Part shown: in pieces, positions 7,966-17,096 of the stretch | Layout: each line of letters begins with the position of its first letter | How positions within the stretch are numbered: position 1 is the first letter of the stretch | Assembly: GCA_963767475.1 (NCBI GenBank) | Contig: CAVYEI010000005.1 | Coordinates: forward strand, 372,001-436,000 | DNA from: WHSW01 sp963767475 | GTDB lineage: Bacteria; Actinomycetota; Thermoleophilia; Solirubrobacterales; 70-9 | Length of the DNA: 64,000 nucleotides | Direction of reading: 5' to 3' | Made by a program: the position numbers and the translations under genes | The notes under the pieces: model-generated | What the model was told of the DNA's origin: nothing | The model's input: the letters and a program-made list of their open reading frames with translations, nothing else | The model's database searches: none

Positions 7966-7989
7966 TCCGACCGCGGAGCGGGGTAGGGT

Positions 7990-8493
7990 TTGCGAATCGA
8001 GACGCTCGCCGTCCAGTTCTACGATGTCGTCGTCTGGCTCCATGTGAGCTCGGTCGTGGTCGCCTTCGGCGCCACTTTCGCCTTCGGCATCTACATCGCG
8101 CTCGCGGCCCGCAAGCACAGGCGCGCGATCCCGGCGATCATCGAAGCGCAGACTCAGATCAACCGCTCGATGGTCACGATCGGCGGCGTCCTGATCCTGA
8201 TCACGGGCATCTACCTGGCCGCCGACCGCTGGGAATTCAGCGAGTTCTTCATCGCCTGGGGGATCATCGCGATCATCGTCCTGCTGGGGCTGGTTCACGG
8301 ATTCTTCATTCCCAACGACACGCGGGCCTTGCGCGCGGCCAAGAAGGACATCGAGGCCGCCGGTCCGACCGGCGAGGTCGAGTTCGGCCGCGAGTTCAAC
8401 GAGCACTCGATGAAGAGCGCCCGTATGGGCCCGATCGCCGGCCTGATCGTGATCCTGACCATCTACGTGATGGTCGCGAAGCCGTTCCTCTAG
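7990..8493 (+). CDS. integral membrane protein, DUF2269-like
   Basis: The 167-residue product has four hydrophobic helices: FYDVVVWLHVSSVVVAFGATF, MVTIGGVLILITGIYLA, FIAWGIIAIIVLLGLVHGFF and IAGLIVILTIYVMVAKPFL. His-containing helix 1 (WLHVSSVVVAFGATF) resembles DUF2269-type membrane proteins. No function is known. The TTG at 7990 is the only near-N-terminal canonical start but sits directly behind TAGGGT (7984-7989), which could be a -10. If transcription is leaderless the true start would lie a few codons later, so the first residues are uncertain. Confidence 0.68.
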   Translation: MRIETLAVQFYDVVVWLHVSSVVVAFGATFAFGIYIALAARKHRRAIPAIIEAQTQINRSMVTIGGVLILITGIYLAADRWEFSEFFIAWGIIAIIVLLGLVHGFFIPNDTRALRAAKKDIEAAGPTGEVEFGREFNEHSMKSARMGPIAGLIVILTIYVMVAKPFL

Positions 8494-8515
8494 GCCCGAC
8501 CGGACGGTCGCCGAC

Positions 8516-9379
8516 GTGAGGCCGTCGGCGGGCAGGCTCTGGGCGCGTCGGCTGGCGGCGCTCGGCGCCCTGGCCGCGGTCGGGGTCGTCGTCTGGCTGC
8601 TGCTCGGCGGCGGCGGCGAGCTGCCGGGGCTCACCGACCGCCACGGGGCCAAGGTCGAGGATCTGACGATCGATTCGAAGGCGGTGGGCGGGGAGCAGCC
8701 GGTCAAGGTCGTGATCCCCGACGCCGACGTCGAACACCCGCCGCTGCTCGTCTTCCTCCACGGTCGCGGCGGCGACGAGTCGAGCGAGCTTTACGACCCG
8801 ATGTTCGCGGCGCTCGAGCAGGCCGGCGATCGAGCCCCGATGATCGCCTTCCCCGACGGCGGCGAGAGCTCCTACTGGCACGACCGCGCCGGCGGCGACT
8901 GGGACGCCTACGTGGTCGACGAGGTGATCCCCCAGGTGGTGGAGGAGTTCGGTGCCGACGCCGATCGAACCGCGATCGGCGGCATCTCGATGGGCGGCTA
9001 CGGCGCCTATGAGATCGCCGATCAGCACCCGGGGCGCTTCTGCGCCGTCGGCGGCCACTCGCCGGCGCTGTGGCAGACGGCGGGCGAGAGCGCGGCGGGC
9101 GCGTTCGACGACGCCGACGACTTCGCCGCCCACGACGTGATCGCCGCCGCGGGCAGCGACCCCTCGCCGTTCGAGAGCCAGCCGGTCTGGCTCGACGCCG
9201 GCGACGAGGACCCCTTCCTGCCGGGCGACCAGGCCTTCGTCGCCGAGCTCGAAGCGGCCGGGGCCCCGATCACGGCCAAGTTCTGGCCCGGCGGCCACGA
9301 GACCGAGTACTGGCAGGACCACTGGGACGAGTACATGCGCTTCTACTCGCGGGCGCTGGCGGAGTGCGAGGGCGCCTAG
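8516..9379 (+). CDS. exported alpha/beta-hydrolase (esterase D / feruloyl esterase-like)
   Basis: The 287-residue protein starts with GTG and has one N-terminal membrane or signal segment (LAALGALAAVGVVVWLLLGGG). The hydrolase domain shows the oxyanion segment FLHGRGGDESS, the nucleophile elbow GGISMGGYGA (Ser158), the acid region LDAGDEDPF (Asp230 likely) and GGHETEYW (His261). This is the layout of the esterase D / PHB-depolymerase-like group acting outside the membrane. Substrate is unknown. It follows the DUF2269-like gene after 22 nt, and its stop overlaps the stop of the convergent small gene in a shared CTAG. Confidence 0.82.
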   Translation: MRPSAGRLWARRLAALGALAAVGVVVWLLLGGGGELPGLTDRHGAKVEDLTIDSKAVGGEQPVKVVIPDADVEHPPLLVFLHGRGGDESSELYDPMFAALEQAGDRAPMIAFPDGGESSYWHDRAGGDWDAYVVDEVIPQVVEEFGADADRTAIGGISMGGYGAYEIADQHPGRFCAVGGHSPALWQTAGESAAGAFDDADDFAAHDVIAAAGSDPSPFESQPVWLDAGDEDPFLPGDQAFVAELEAAGAPITAKFWPGGHETEYWQDHWDEYMRFYSRALAECEGA

Positions 9380-9615
9380 CGCCGCAGCGCGATCGCGACC
9401 GCGGCGATCGCGAGCAGTCCCGCGGTGAGCAGCGATGCCCGCGGGTGCGGCTCGCCCATGACCGCTCCGCGCTCGCGAAACGACATCACCGACGAGCGCG
9501 AGCCGGCCGACATCGCCGAGCCGATCGAGGCGGCCGAGGTGACCGAGAACGCCGAGGCGACCGAGCCCAGCGAGCCGATCGAGAGCGCCGAGCCAACGGA
9601 GCCGATTGAGAGCAC
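9376..9615 (-). CDS. small IGS-repeat membrane protein
   Basis: The 79-residue minus-strand frame starts with GTG. The first half is a regular S/G low-complexity repeat (LSIGSVGSALSIGSLGS and on through SIGSAMSAGS). A short basic linker follows, then a C-terminal hydrophobic helix LLTAGLLAIAAVAIALRR. The same repeat pattern continues upstream of the GTG (SICSKGSVLSIGS) as far as a stop near 9690, without an ATG, GTG or TTG there, so the true start may be non-canonical. A tail-anchored membrane protein with a repetitive cytoplasmic arm is the simplest reading. Function is unknown. An artefact of GC-rich sequence is possible, but the fit of repeat plus RR-capped helix argues for a real gene. 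Confidence 0.58.
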   Translation of the reverse strand: MLSIGSVGSALSIGSLGSVASAFSVTSAASIGSAMSAGSRSSVMSFRERGAVMGEPHPRASLLTAGLLAIAAVAIALRR

Positions 9616-9725
9616 CGACCCCTTCGAGCAGATCGAGAGGGTCGAGTCCTCGGACCAGAGTGAAAGCTTCGAGGCGTGCGGGGCCGCTCACGCCTCCAGT
9701 CTCTCAAGCGGCGAGAATCCAGTGC

Positions 9726-10550
9726 GTGAACGCGAACGCGCCCGACCCCTCGCTGCCGATCGCGGTCTTCGACTCCGGAGTCGGCGGGCTCACGGTGCTC
9801 CACGAGTGCCTGGTCTCGCTGCCGGAGGAGGACTACGTCTACCTCGGCGACGACGCCCGCTTTCCCTACGGCGCCAAGTCCGATGCCGAGCTGCGCGAGT
9901 GCGCCGAGCGCAACACCGCCTACCTGCTCGATCGGGGAGCGAAGCTGATCGTGATCGCCTGCAACTCGGCGGCCTCGGCGGGGCTCGAGGCGACGCGGGC
10001 GATCGCCGCCGAGCAGGGGGTGGAGGTGGTCGCCGTGATCGAGCCCGAGGCCGAGATCGCCGCCGCGATCACCGACTCCGGCCGCGTCGGCGTGCTCGCC
10101 ACCCCCGCCACCGTCGCCGGGGGTGCCTACCTGCGCGCCCTCGGCGGCCAGCACCGTGAGCTGACCGTGACCGAGGTCGCGGCGCCCGACCTGGCGGCGA
10201 TCATCCAGCGCGGCTTTCCCTTCTCCGAGGAGGTGGTGGAGACGGTGCGCTCCTATTGCGCGCCGCTCAAGCGTGCCCGGGTCGACACGGTGATCCTCGG
10301 CTGCACCCACTACCCCTTGGTGCGCCCGATGCTGCAGCGCTTCCTCGGTCGCGAGGTGCGCCTGGTCACGGCCGGCCACGCGCTCGCGGCGACCGCGCAG
10401 CGAATCCTCGAGGCGCGGCGCCTGCAGTCCGCCGACGACTCCGAGGGCACCTACCGGTTCATCTGTACCGGCGACCCCGAGAGCTTCCGCGAGCTCGGTA
10501 CCCGCTTTCTGCAGTTGCCGCTGGGCAAGGTGGAGCGCGTGGATCTCTGA
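9726..10550 (+). CDS. murI: glutamate racemase
   Basis: Starting at the GTG 9726 the protein has 274 residues. It has the MurI hallmarks: PIAVFDSGVGGLTVL (catalytic Asp and Gly-rich loop), the first catalytic Cys in IACNSAASAGL, and the second in ILGCTHYPLV. It makes D-glutamate for peptidoglycan. The frame is open further upstream, but the residues before 9726 are low-complexity Arg/Ser/Pro and do not belong to the family. It is divergent from the IGS-repeat gene with ~110 bp between them. Confidence 0.95.
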   Translation: MNANAPDPSLPIAVFDSGVGGLTVLHECLVSLPEEDYVYLGDDARFPYGAKSDAELRECAERNTAYLLDRGAKLIVIACNSAASAGLEATRAIAAEQGVEVVAVIEPEAEIAAAITDSGRVGVLATPATVAGGAYLRALGGQHRELTVTEVAAPDLAAIIQRGFPFSEEVVETVRSYCAPLKRARVDTVILGCTHYPLVRPMLQRFLGREVRLVTAGHALAATAQRILEARRLQSADDSEGTYRFICTGDPESFRELGTRFLQLPLGKVERVDL

Positions 10551-10570
10551 GCCGCCCGAGGGTACGCGGG

Positions 10571-10576
10571 TACCCT
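10571..10576 (+). promoter_or_regulatory. -10 element of yqeY
   Basis: TACCCT lies 8 nt before the ATG at 10585, without a Shine-Dalgarno. Confidence 0.45.
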
Positions 10577-10584
10577 TATCGGCG

Positions 10585-11019
10585 ATGGCCGAGACGATCC
10601 TCGAACAGGTCCAAAGCGATACCCGCACGGCGATGAAGGCCGGCGAGCGTGAGCGCGTGAGCGCGCTGCGCCTGGTCGCCGATGCGCTGCAGAAGGACGC
10701 CAAGGACGGCGGCTCGGACGAGGTCGCCGTGCTCAGGCGCGAGCGCAAGCGGCGGCTGGAAGCGGCGGAGGCCTACCGCGGCGGCGGCAGCGGCGAGCGC
10801 GCGGAGGCCGAGGAGGCCGAGGCGCGCGAGATCGAGCGCTACCTGCCCGCCGAGATGTCCGACGAGGATCTCGCCGCCCTGGTCGACGAGGCGATCGCAG
10901 AGTCGGGCGCCGAGGCGCCGGGGGACATGGGCAAGGTGATGGGGGCGCTGATGCCGAAGGTCGGCGGGCGTGCCGACGGCAAGCGGGTCAGCGCGATCGT
11001 TCGCGAGAGGCTCGGTTAG
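10585..11019 (+). CDS. yqeY: GatB/YqeY domain protein
   Basis: The 144-residue helical protein matches the free-standing YqeY family: MKAGERERVSALRLVADALQ at the N-terminus, the LPAEMSDEDLAALVDEAI turn, and GDMGKVMGALMPKVGGRADGKRVSAIVRE at the end. The same domain is the tail of the GatB subunit of Glu-tRNA(Gln) amidotransferase, where it contacts tRNA. The role of the stand-alone form is not settled. It is followed after 7 nt by phoH. Confidence 0.92.
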   Translation: MAETILEQVQSDTRTAMKAGERERVSALRLVADALQKDAKDGGSDEVAVLRRERKRRLEAAEAYRGGGSGERAEAEEAEAREIERYLPAEMSDEDLAALVDEAIAESGAEAPGDMGKVMGALMPKVGGRADGKRVSAIVRERLG

Positions 11020-11026
11020 CGCCGTA

Positions 11027-11967
<941 letters not shown>

Positions 11968-11971
<4 letters not shown>

Positions 11972-12330
11972 GCCCGGATCTCTCGGACGTTCCCGGGGAT
12001 CTGCGCGAGGCGGTGGCAGCGACCCTGAACGCGGCCGGGGTCGGCGACGGACATCTCTCGGTCGAGCTCGTCGGCGCCCAGCGGATCCGCGAGCTCAACC
12101 GCGAGCACCGCGAGCTCGACCAGCCCACCGACGTGCTCTCGTTCCCGATCGACGGAGCCGGCCCGGCCGCCGGCCCGCGCGAGCTCGGCGACGTAGTCAT
12201 CTGCCCGGCGCAGACCGCGGACCTGGTCGAGGCGACCGTCCACGGCGTGCTCCACCTCTGCGGCTACGACCACGAAGTCGACGAGGGCGAGATGCTGGCG
12301 CTCCAGGAGCGCATACTGGGGGAGTTGTGA
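11968..12330 (+). CDS. ybeY: endoribonuclease YbeY (rRNA maturation factor)
   Basis: The product is 120 residues, short but complete. The zinc site HGVLHLCGYDHE has the H-x3-H-x5-H signature, preceded by ELNREHRELDQPTDVLSFP. YbeY takes part in 16S rRNA 3' end maturation and ribosome quality control. The GTG start overlaps the phoH stop by 4 nt, and its own stop overlaps the era start by 4 nt, so the three are translationally coupled. Confidence 0.95.
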
Positions 12331-13241
12331 GCGAGGCGACCGAGGAGACCACTCGCGCCGGCTTCGTCGGCCTCGCCGGGCGCCCCAACGTCGGCAAGTC
12401 GACGATCGTCAACGCGATCGTCGGCGCCAAGGTGGCGATCATCTCCGATCGCCCGCAGACCACCCGCCGTGCCAGCCGTGGCGTGGCCACCGATGTCGCC
12501 GAGGGCTGGCAGCTGGTGCTCGTCGACCTGCCCGGCGTCCAGCGCCCGCGCGACGTGCTCACCGAGCGCATGCAGCGCCGGGTCGAGCACGAGCTCGAGG
12601 GGGCCGACGCGGTCCTGTTCGTGGTCAACGGCGAACAGGGGATCGGCCCCGGCGACCGCTTCATCGCCAACCATCTGCTCAAGGCGGACCCCGACGTGCC
12701 GGTGATCTGCGCGGTCAACAAGATCGACCGGCTGAGCGCGCCGGAGGCGACGGAGGTGCTGTCGGCGGCGGCCGAGCTGCCGATCGTCGACGAGGTGTTC
12801 CCGGTCTCGGCCAAGCGCGGCACCGGGATCTCGGCTCTGGTCGAGCGGCTCTCGGAGCTGGTGCCGGAGGGCCCGTTCATGTACCCACCCGAGGACCGCT
12901 CCGATCAGCCGAGCGAGGTCCACCTTGCCGAGCTGATCCGCGAGCAGGTCCTGCGGCGCACCCGCGAGGAGCTGCCGCACGCGGTCGAGGTCGCCGTACA
13001 GGAGGTGGTCGAGCGCGACGACGGCCTGATCTCGGTTCGCGCCCAGGTCTGGGCCGAGACCGACTCGCAGAAGTCGATCCTGATCGGCAAGGGTGGCCGC
13101 ATGATCCGCGACATCGGCACCGCCGCGCGCAAGGAGCTCGAGCGCGAGCTCGGCGCCAAGGTCTTCCTCGACCTCAACGTCCGCGTGCGCGAGCAGTGGC
13201 GCCGCGACGAGGGCTTGCTCGACCGGCTGGGGATTGACTGA
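12327..13241 (+). CDS. era: GTPase Era
   Basis: The 304-residue protein has G1 GRPNVGKS (near residue 19), the effector TTRRASRGV, G3 DLPGV, NKID and SAKRGTGISALVERL. The C-terminal KH domain (QKSILIGKGGRMIRDIGTAARKELERELGAKVFLDLNVRV) binds the 3' end of 16S rRNA during 30S assembly. It starts with GTG in a GTGA overlap with ybeY and closes the phoH-ybeY-era unit. The next gene, hisIE, has its own -10. Confidence 0.97.
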   Translation: MSEATEETTRAGFVGLAGRPNVGKSTIVNAIVGAKVAIISDRPQTTRRASRGVATDVAEGWQLVLVDLPGVQRPRDVLTERMQRRVEHELEGADAVLFVVNGEQGIGPGDRFIANHLLKADPDVPVICAVNKIDRLSAPEATEVLSAAAELPIVDEVFPVSAKRGTGISALVERLSELVPEGPFMYPPEDRSDQPSEVHLAELIREQVLRRTREELPHAVEVAVQEVVERDDGLISVRAQVWAETDSQKSILIGKGGRMIRDIGTAARKELERELGAKVFLDLNVRVREQWRRDEGLLDRLGID

Positions 13242-13259
13242 GGTCCTTCGGCGCCCCTC

Positions 13260-13265
13260 TACGAT
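13260..13265 (+). promoter_or_regulatory. -10 element of hisIE and the trp block
   Basis: TACGAT lies 6 nt before the hisIE ATG. No leader peptide, T-box or attenuator is visible ahead of hisIE or trpE, so regulation of the block by attenuation is unlikely. Confidence 0.5.
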
Positions 13266-13271
13266 GCGCCG

Positions 13272-13919
13272 ATGAGCGACGCGGTCCGATTCGACGAAAA
13301 CGGCCTGGTCCCGTGCGTGACCCAGGATTGGCGCACGGGCGAGGTGCTGACGCTCGCCTACATGAACGCAGAGGCCTTGCGGCGCACCCGCGAGACCGGC
13401 GAGATCCACTTCTTCAGCCGCTCGCGGGCCGAGCTCTGGCACAAGGGCGAGACCTCGGGCAACGTCCAGCGGGTGCGCCAGATCCGCTACGACTGCGACG
13501 CCGACGCGCTGGTGGCGCTGGTCGAACCGGCTGGGCCGGCCTGTCACACCGGTGAGCGCTCCTGCTTCTACCGCGACCTCGACGGTTCCGCCGACGGGAC
13601 GGTCGACGGCCCGGCGGCCGACGGCGAGCCCGAACCCGCCGCCTACGAGGCCCTGGCCGCGCTCGAGCGCACGCTCGCCGACCGCGCCCGCGAGCGCCCG
13701 GAGGGCTCCTATACCGCCGCGCTGCTCGCCGATCCGGCGCGGATCGGCGACAAGGTGCGCGAGGAGGCCGACGAGGTCGCCCGCGCGGCCGCCGGAGAGT
13801 CCGACGAGCGGCTCGCCGAGGAGGCCGCCGACGTGCTCTACCACCTCGAGGTCCTCCTGCTCTCGCGCAATCTGCCGCTATCGGCGGCCCTGGAGGTCCT
13901 CAATGGCCGTCGCGACTGA
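13272..13919 (+). CDS. hisIE: bifunctional phosphoribosyl-AMP cyclohydrolase / phosphoribosyl-ATP pyrophosphatase
   Basis: The 215-residue protein fuses two histidine-pathway enzymes. HisI occupies about residues 1-105, with TQDWRTGEVLTLAYMNAEAL, the HFFSRSRAELWHKGETSGN segment, and metal ligands in CDADALVALVEPAGPACHTGERSCF. HisE occupies about 120-215, with LADRARERPEGSYTAALL and the EEADEVARAA and EEAADVLYHLEVLL acidic motifs. Together they carry out steps 2 and 3 of histidine synthesis. The 3' end overlaps the trpE start by 17 nt, so histidine and tryptophan genes are coupled here. Confidence 0.95.
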   Translation: MSDAVRFDENGLVPCVTQDWRTGEVLTLAYMNAEALRRTRETGEIHFFSRSRAELWHKGETSGNVQRVRQIRYDCDADALVALVEPAGPACHTGERSCFYRDLDGSADGTVDGPAADGEPEPAAYEALAALERTLADRARERPEGSYTAALLADPARIGDKVREEADEVARAAAGESDERLAEEAADVLYHLEVLLLSRNLPLSAALEVLNGRRD

Positions 13920-15462
13920 GCCAGGCCCGGCGATCGAGCCCAGTCTCGACCGCGCTCGCGAGCTCGCTCGCGACGCCGACGTGATCCCTGTCTCCTACCG
14001 CTTCGTCGACGACTGCGAGACACCGGTCTCCGCGTTCCTGAAGCTGCGCGAGGCGTTCGGCGGATCGTCGTTCCTGCTCGAGTCCGCCGAGCAGGGCCGG
14101 CTCGGGCGTTACTCGTTCCTCGGCTTTCGCCCGCGGCTCGAGCTGCGCTGGTCCGAGGGCACGATGACCCAGGTCCGCGACGGCGAGGTGGTGAAGAGCC
14201 AGGTCGCCGATCCCTACGCGGCGGTGGCCGAGACGCTCGCCGGGTTCGTCGTCGCCGAGCCCGAGCGGCTGCCGCCTTTCGCCGGCGGCGCGGTCGGCTT
14301 CTTCGGCTACGACCTGGTGCGCACCGTTGAGCCGCTGGGGCCGCCGAATCCCGATCCGCTCGGGCTTCCGGACCTGGCGCTGATGGTCTGCGAGCTGATG
14401 CTGGCCTTCGACCACCTCAAGCACGAGGTGACCGTGCTCGCCTACGCCTTCTGCGATCGAGAGGGCGCGGCCGTCGACACGGCCTACGACCACGCGCTCT
14501 CGGTGATCGACGAGGCGCGCGAGGCGCTGCGCGGCCCGGTCCCGCAGCCGCGCCCGCGGCCCGAGCCCGCGGCGCCCGAGCCGCCGGCGCCGGACTCGTT
14601 CGAGCCCGAAGGGGTGGACGGGCCCTGGAGGTCGAACGTCAACCGCGAGCACTTCGAGGCCAACGTCGCCAGGATCGTCGAGTACACACACGCCGGCGAC
14701 GCCTTCCAGGTCGTCCCCTCGCAGCGCTTCAGCGCGCCGGCGGCGGTGGAGGCGTTCTCGATCTACCGCGGCCTGCGCACGGTCAACCCGTCGCCCTACA
14801 TGTACTTCCTCGAATTCGGCGACTTCCAGATCGCCGGCGCCTCTCCTGAGCCGCTGGTCAAGGTCAGCGGCCGCCGCGCGGAGACGCGGCCGATCGCCGG
14901 CACCTACCCGCGCGGCGCCAACGAGGAGGAGGATCGCGCCCAGGCCAAGGCGCTGCTCGACGACCCCAAGGAGCGCGCCGAGCACGTGATGCTGGTCGAC
15001 CTCGGCCGCAACGACCTCGGCCGGGTCTGCGAGTACGGCAGCGTCAGCGTCGACGAGTACATGGTGGTCGAGACCTACTCGCACGTCTTCCACATCGTCA
15101 GCCAGGTCTCGGGCACGCTGCGCGAAGGGGTTAGCGCGATGGACGTGCTCCGCGCGACCCTGCCCGCCGGCACTCTCTCCGGGGCCCCGAAGGTGCGCGC
15201 GATGCAGATCATCGACGAGCTCGAGCCGCACAAGCGCTGCTCATACGGCGGCGCGATCGGCTATCTGAGCTTCACCGGCGACCTCGACACGGCGATCCAC
15301 ATCCGCACCGCGGTGGTCAAGGACGGCCGGGTCCACGTCCAGGCCGGCGGCGGCACGGTCGCCGACGCGAAGCCCGACTACGAGTACCGCGAGTCGGTCT
15401 CGAAGGCGAAGGCGATGTTCCAGGCGGTCGCGCTGGCCGAAGCGCAGGCGGAATGGGGTTAG
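13903..15462 (+). CDS. trpE: anthranilate synthase component I
   Basis: Taking the ATG inside the end of hisIE gives 519 residues, normal for TrpE. The N-terminal part has the tryptophan feedback motif LLES (in SSFLLESAEQGRLGRYSFLG). The chorismate-binding domain contains PSQRFSA, SPYMYFLEFGDFQIAGASPEPLVKV, the RPIAGTYPRG motif, LVDLGRNDLGRV, GTLSGAPKVRAMQIIDELE and VQAGGGTVADAKP. It converts chorismate with ammonia to anthranilate together with TrpG, encoded 4 nt downstream. A longer frame exists upstream in hisIE but lacks family sequence. Confidence 0.96.
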   Translation: MAVATEPGPAIEPSLDRARELARDADVIPVSYRFVDDCETPVSAFLKLREAFGGSSFLLESAEQGRLGRYSFLGFRPRLELRWSEGTMTQVRDGEVVKSQVADPYAAVAETLAGFVVAEPERLPPFAGGAVGFFGYDLVRTVEPLGPPNPDPLGLPDLALMVCELMLAFDHLKHEVTVLAYAFCDREGAAVDTAYDHALSVIDEAREALRGPVPQPRPRPEPAAPEPPAPDSFEPEGVDGPWRSNVNREHFEANVARIVEYTHAGDAFQVVPSQRFSAPAAVEAFSIYRGLRTVNPSPYMYFLEFGDFQIAGASPEPLVKVSGRRAETRPIAGTYPRGANEEEDRAQAKALLDDPKERAEHVMLVDLGRNDLGRVCEYGSVSVDEYMVVETYSHVFHIVSQVSGTLREGVSAMDVLRATLPAGTLSGAPKVRAMQIIDELEPHKRCSYGGAIGYLSFTGDLDTAIHIRTAVVKDGRVHVQAGGGTVADAKPDYEYRESVSKAKAMFQAVALAEAQAEWG

Positions 15463-15466
15463 TCCG

Positions 15467-16030
15467 ATGCGCGTGCTCGTGATCGACAACTACGACTCCT
15501 TCACCTACAACCTGGTCCAGTATCTGGGCGAGCTCGGGTCGGAGGTCGAGGTGATCCGCAACGACAATGCGACCGTCGCCGAGTTGCTCGAGCGCCGGCC
15601 CGAGAGGCTGGTGATCTCGCCCGGCCCCTGCACGCCGGCCGACGCCGGGATCTCGATCGAGGCCTCGCGAGCCTTCCCCGAGGCCGGGATCCCCACCCTG
15701 GGCGTCTGCCTCGGACACCAGGCAATGGTCGAGGCCTTCGGCGGGCGGACGATCCGGGGTGAGCCGATCCACGGCAAGGACGCCGAGATCACACACGACG
15801 GCGCCGGCATCTTCGCCGGGCTGCCGAACCCGCTTCGCGGCGGCCGCTACCACTCGCTGATCGCCGACCCCGAGCTCCCCGCCGAGCTCGAGCGCACCGC
15901 CTCCTACGAGGATGTGGTGATGGCCGTCAGCCATCGCGAGTTGCCCGCGATCGGGGTCCAGTTTCACCCCGAATCGGTGCTGACGCCGAACGGCAAGGGC
16001 CTGCTGCACAACTTCCTCGGGGAGGATTGA
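15467..16030 (+). CDS. trpG: anthranilate synthase component II (glutamine amidotransferase)
   Basis: The 187-residue class I amidotransferase begins MRVLVIDNYDSFTYNLVQYLGELG. The catalytic triad is visible as Cys in GVCLGHQA and His/Glu in FHPESVLTPNG. It supplies ammonia from glutamine to TrpE. In some bacteria the same subunit also serves PabB for folate, and no pabB is in this window. It sits in the tight trpE-trpG-trpD series (spacers 4 and 3 nt). Confidence 0.96.
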   Translation: MRVLVIDNYDSFTYNLVQYLGELGSEVEVIRNDNATVAELLERRPERLVISPGPCTPADAGISIEASRAFPEAGIPTLGVCLGHQAMVEAFGGRTIRGEPIHGKDAEITHDGAGIFAGLPNPLRGGRYHSLIADPELPAELERTASYEDVVMAVSHRELPAIGVQFHPESVLTPNGKGLLHNFLGED

Positions 16031-16033
16031 GCG

Positions 16034-17080
16034 ATGCCGAACGAGATCCTCACCCGGGCGATCGACGAGATCGCTGACGGCACCCACCTGACGGCCGACC
16101 ACGCCTCGGCGGTCCTCGACGAGGTGATGGAGGGCCGCGCCGGCGAGGTGCAGACGGCGGCCTTCCTGATCGCGCTGCGCACGAAGGGCGAGACGGTCGC
16201 CGAGCTGGTCGGGCTGGCGCGGACGATGCGGCGGCTGGCAGCATCGGTCGAGTCGAGCCGCGATGACCTCGTCGACACCGCCGGCACCGGCGGCGGGCCG
16301 TCGACGTTCAACATCTCGACCGCCGCCGCGCTGGTGGCCGCCGGCGCTGGTTGCGCCGTCGCCAAGCACGGGAACCGCTCCAGCACCAGCCGCTCGGGCT
16401 CCGCGGACCTGCTCGAGGCGCTCGGGGTGAACATCGAGCTCGATCCCGCCGGCGTCGTGCGCTGCATCGAGGAGGTCGGCTTCGGGTTCATGTTCGCGCC
16501 CCGCCACCACGCGGCGATGAAGCACGTGGTGCCGGTGCGCAAGGAGCTGGCGGTGCGAACGATCTTCAACTTCCTCGGCCCGCTGACCAATCCGGCCGGG
16601 GCCTCGCGCCAGCTGCTCGGCGTCTCCGACCGCCGCTACCAGGAGACGATCGCCGAGGCTCTGGTCGGGCTCGGATGCGAGCACGCCCTGGTGGTCAGCT
16701 CCGACGACGGCGTCGACGAGATCAGCGTCGCCGACCGCACCAGGGTGGTCGAGGTCGCCCGCGGACGCACGGAGGAATGGTTCATCACCCCCGACGACCT
16801 CGGGATCGAGCGCGCCGAGCTCAGCTCGATCGCGGGCGGTAGCCCCGAGGACAACGCCGCGACGGTGCGGACGGTATTCGCGGGCGAGCCTGGGCCGGCT
16901 CGCGACGTGGTCCTGCTCAACGCCGGAGCGGCGATCTTCGCCGCGGGTGCGGCACACGACCTCGCCGCCGGGGTCGATCGGGCCCGCGAGGCGCTCGACT
17001 CCGGTGCCGCGCAGGGCGTGCTCGAGCGGCTCACCCGGCTGAGCCAGGAGCTCGCCGCTCAGAACCAAACCGCCGATTGA
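16034..17080 (+). CDS. trpD: anthranilate phosphoribosyltransferase
   Basis: The 348-residue protein carries the PRPP-binding loop DTAGTGGGPSTFNIST, KHGNRSSTSRSGSADLLEALG, FMFAPRHHAAMKHVVPVRKELAVRTIFNFLGPLTNP and the conserved VVSSDDGVDEIS. It transfers phosphoribosyl to anthranilate, step 2 of tryptophan synthesis. Length and order are standard. trpC follows after 16 nt but has its own -10 inside that gap. Confidence 0.96.
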   Translation: MPNEILTRAIDEIADGTHLTADHASAVLDEVMEGRAGEVQTAAFLIALRTKGETVAELVGLARTMRRLAASVESSRDDLVDTAGTGGGPSTFNISTAAALVAAGAGCAVAKHGNRSSTSRSGSADLLEALGVNIELDPAGVVRCIEEVGFGFMFAPRHHAAMKHVVPVRKELAVRTIFNFLGPLTNPAGASRQLLGVSDRRYQETIAEALVGLGCEHALVVSSDDGVDEISVADRTRVVEVARGRTEEWFITPDDLGIERAELSSIAGGSPEDNAATVRTVFAGEPGPARDVVLLNAGAAIFAAGAAHDLAAGVDRAREALDSGAAQGVLERLTRLSQELAAQNQTAD

Positions 17081-17081
17081 C

Positions 17082-17087
17082 TACGCT
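17082..17087 (+). promoter_or_regulatory. -10 element of trpC
   Basis: TACGCT lies 9 nt before the trpC ATG, so an internal promoter is possible within the trp block. Confidence 0.4.
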
Positions 17088-17096
17088 GCTCTGCGC

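Noticed and set aside
9425..10159. Plus-strand frame with an acidic EPIESAEPTEPIES repeat opposite the IGS gene
   Set aside because: It is the complement of the IGS repeat and runs out of frame into murI. The minus strand ends in a good membrane helix, so I prefer that strand, though the choice is not certain.
13241..13903. Tryptophan attenuator or T-box ahead of trpE
   Set aside because: trpE starts inside hisIE, and hisIE has only a 30-nt gap with a leaderless -10, leaving no room for a leader peptide or T-box.
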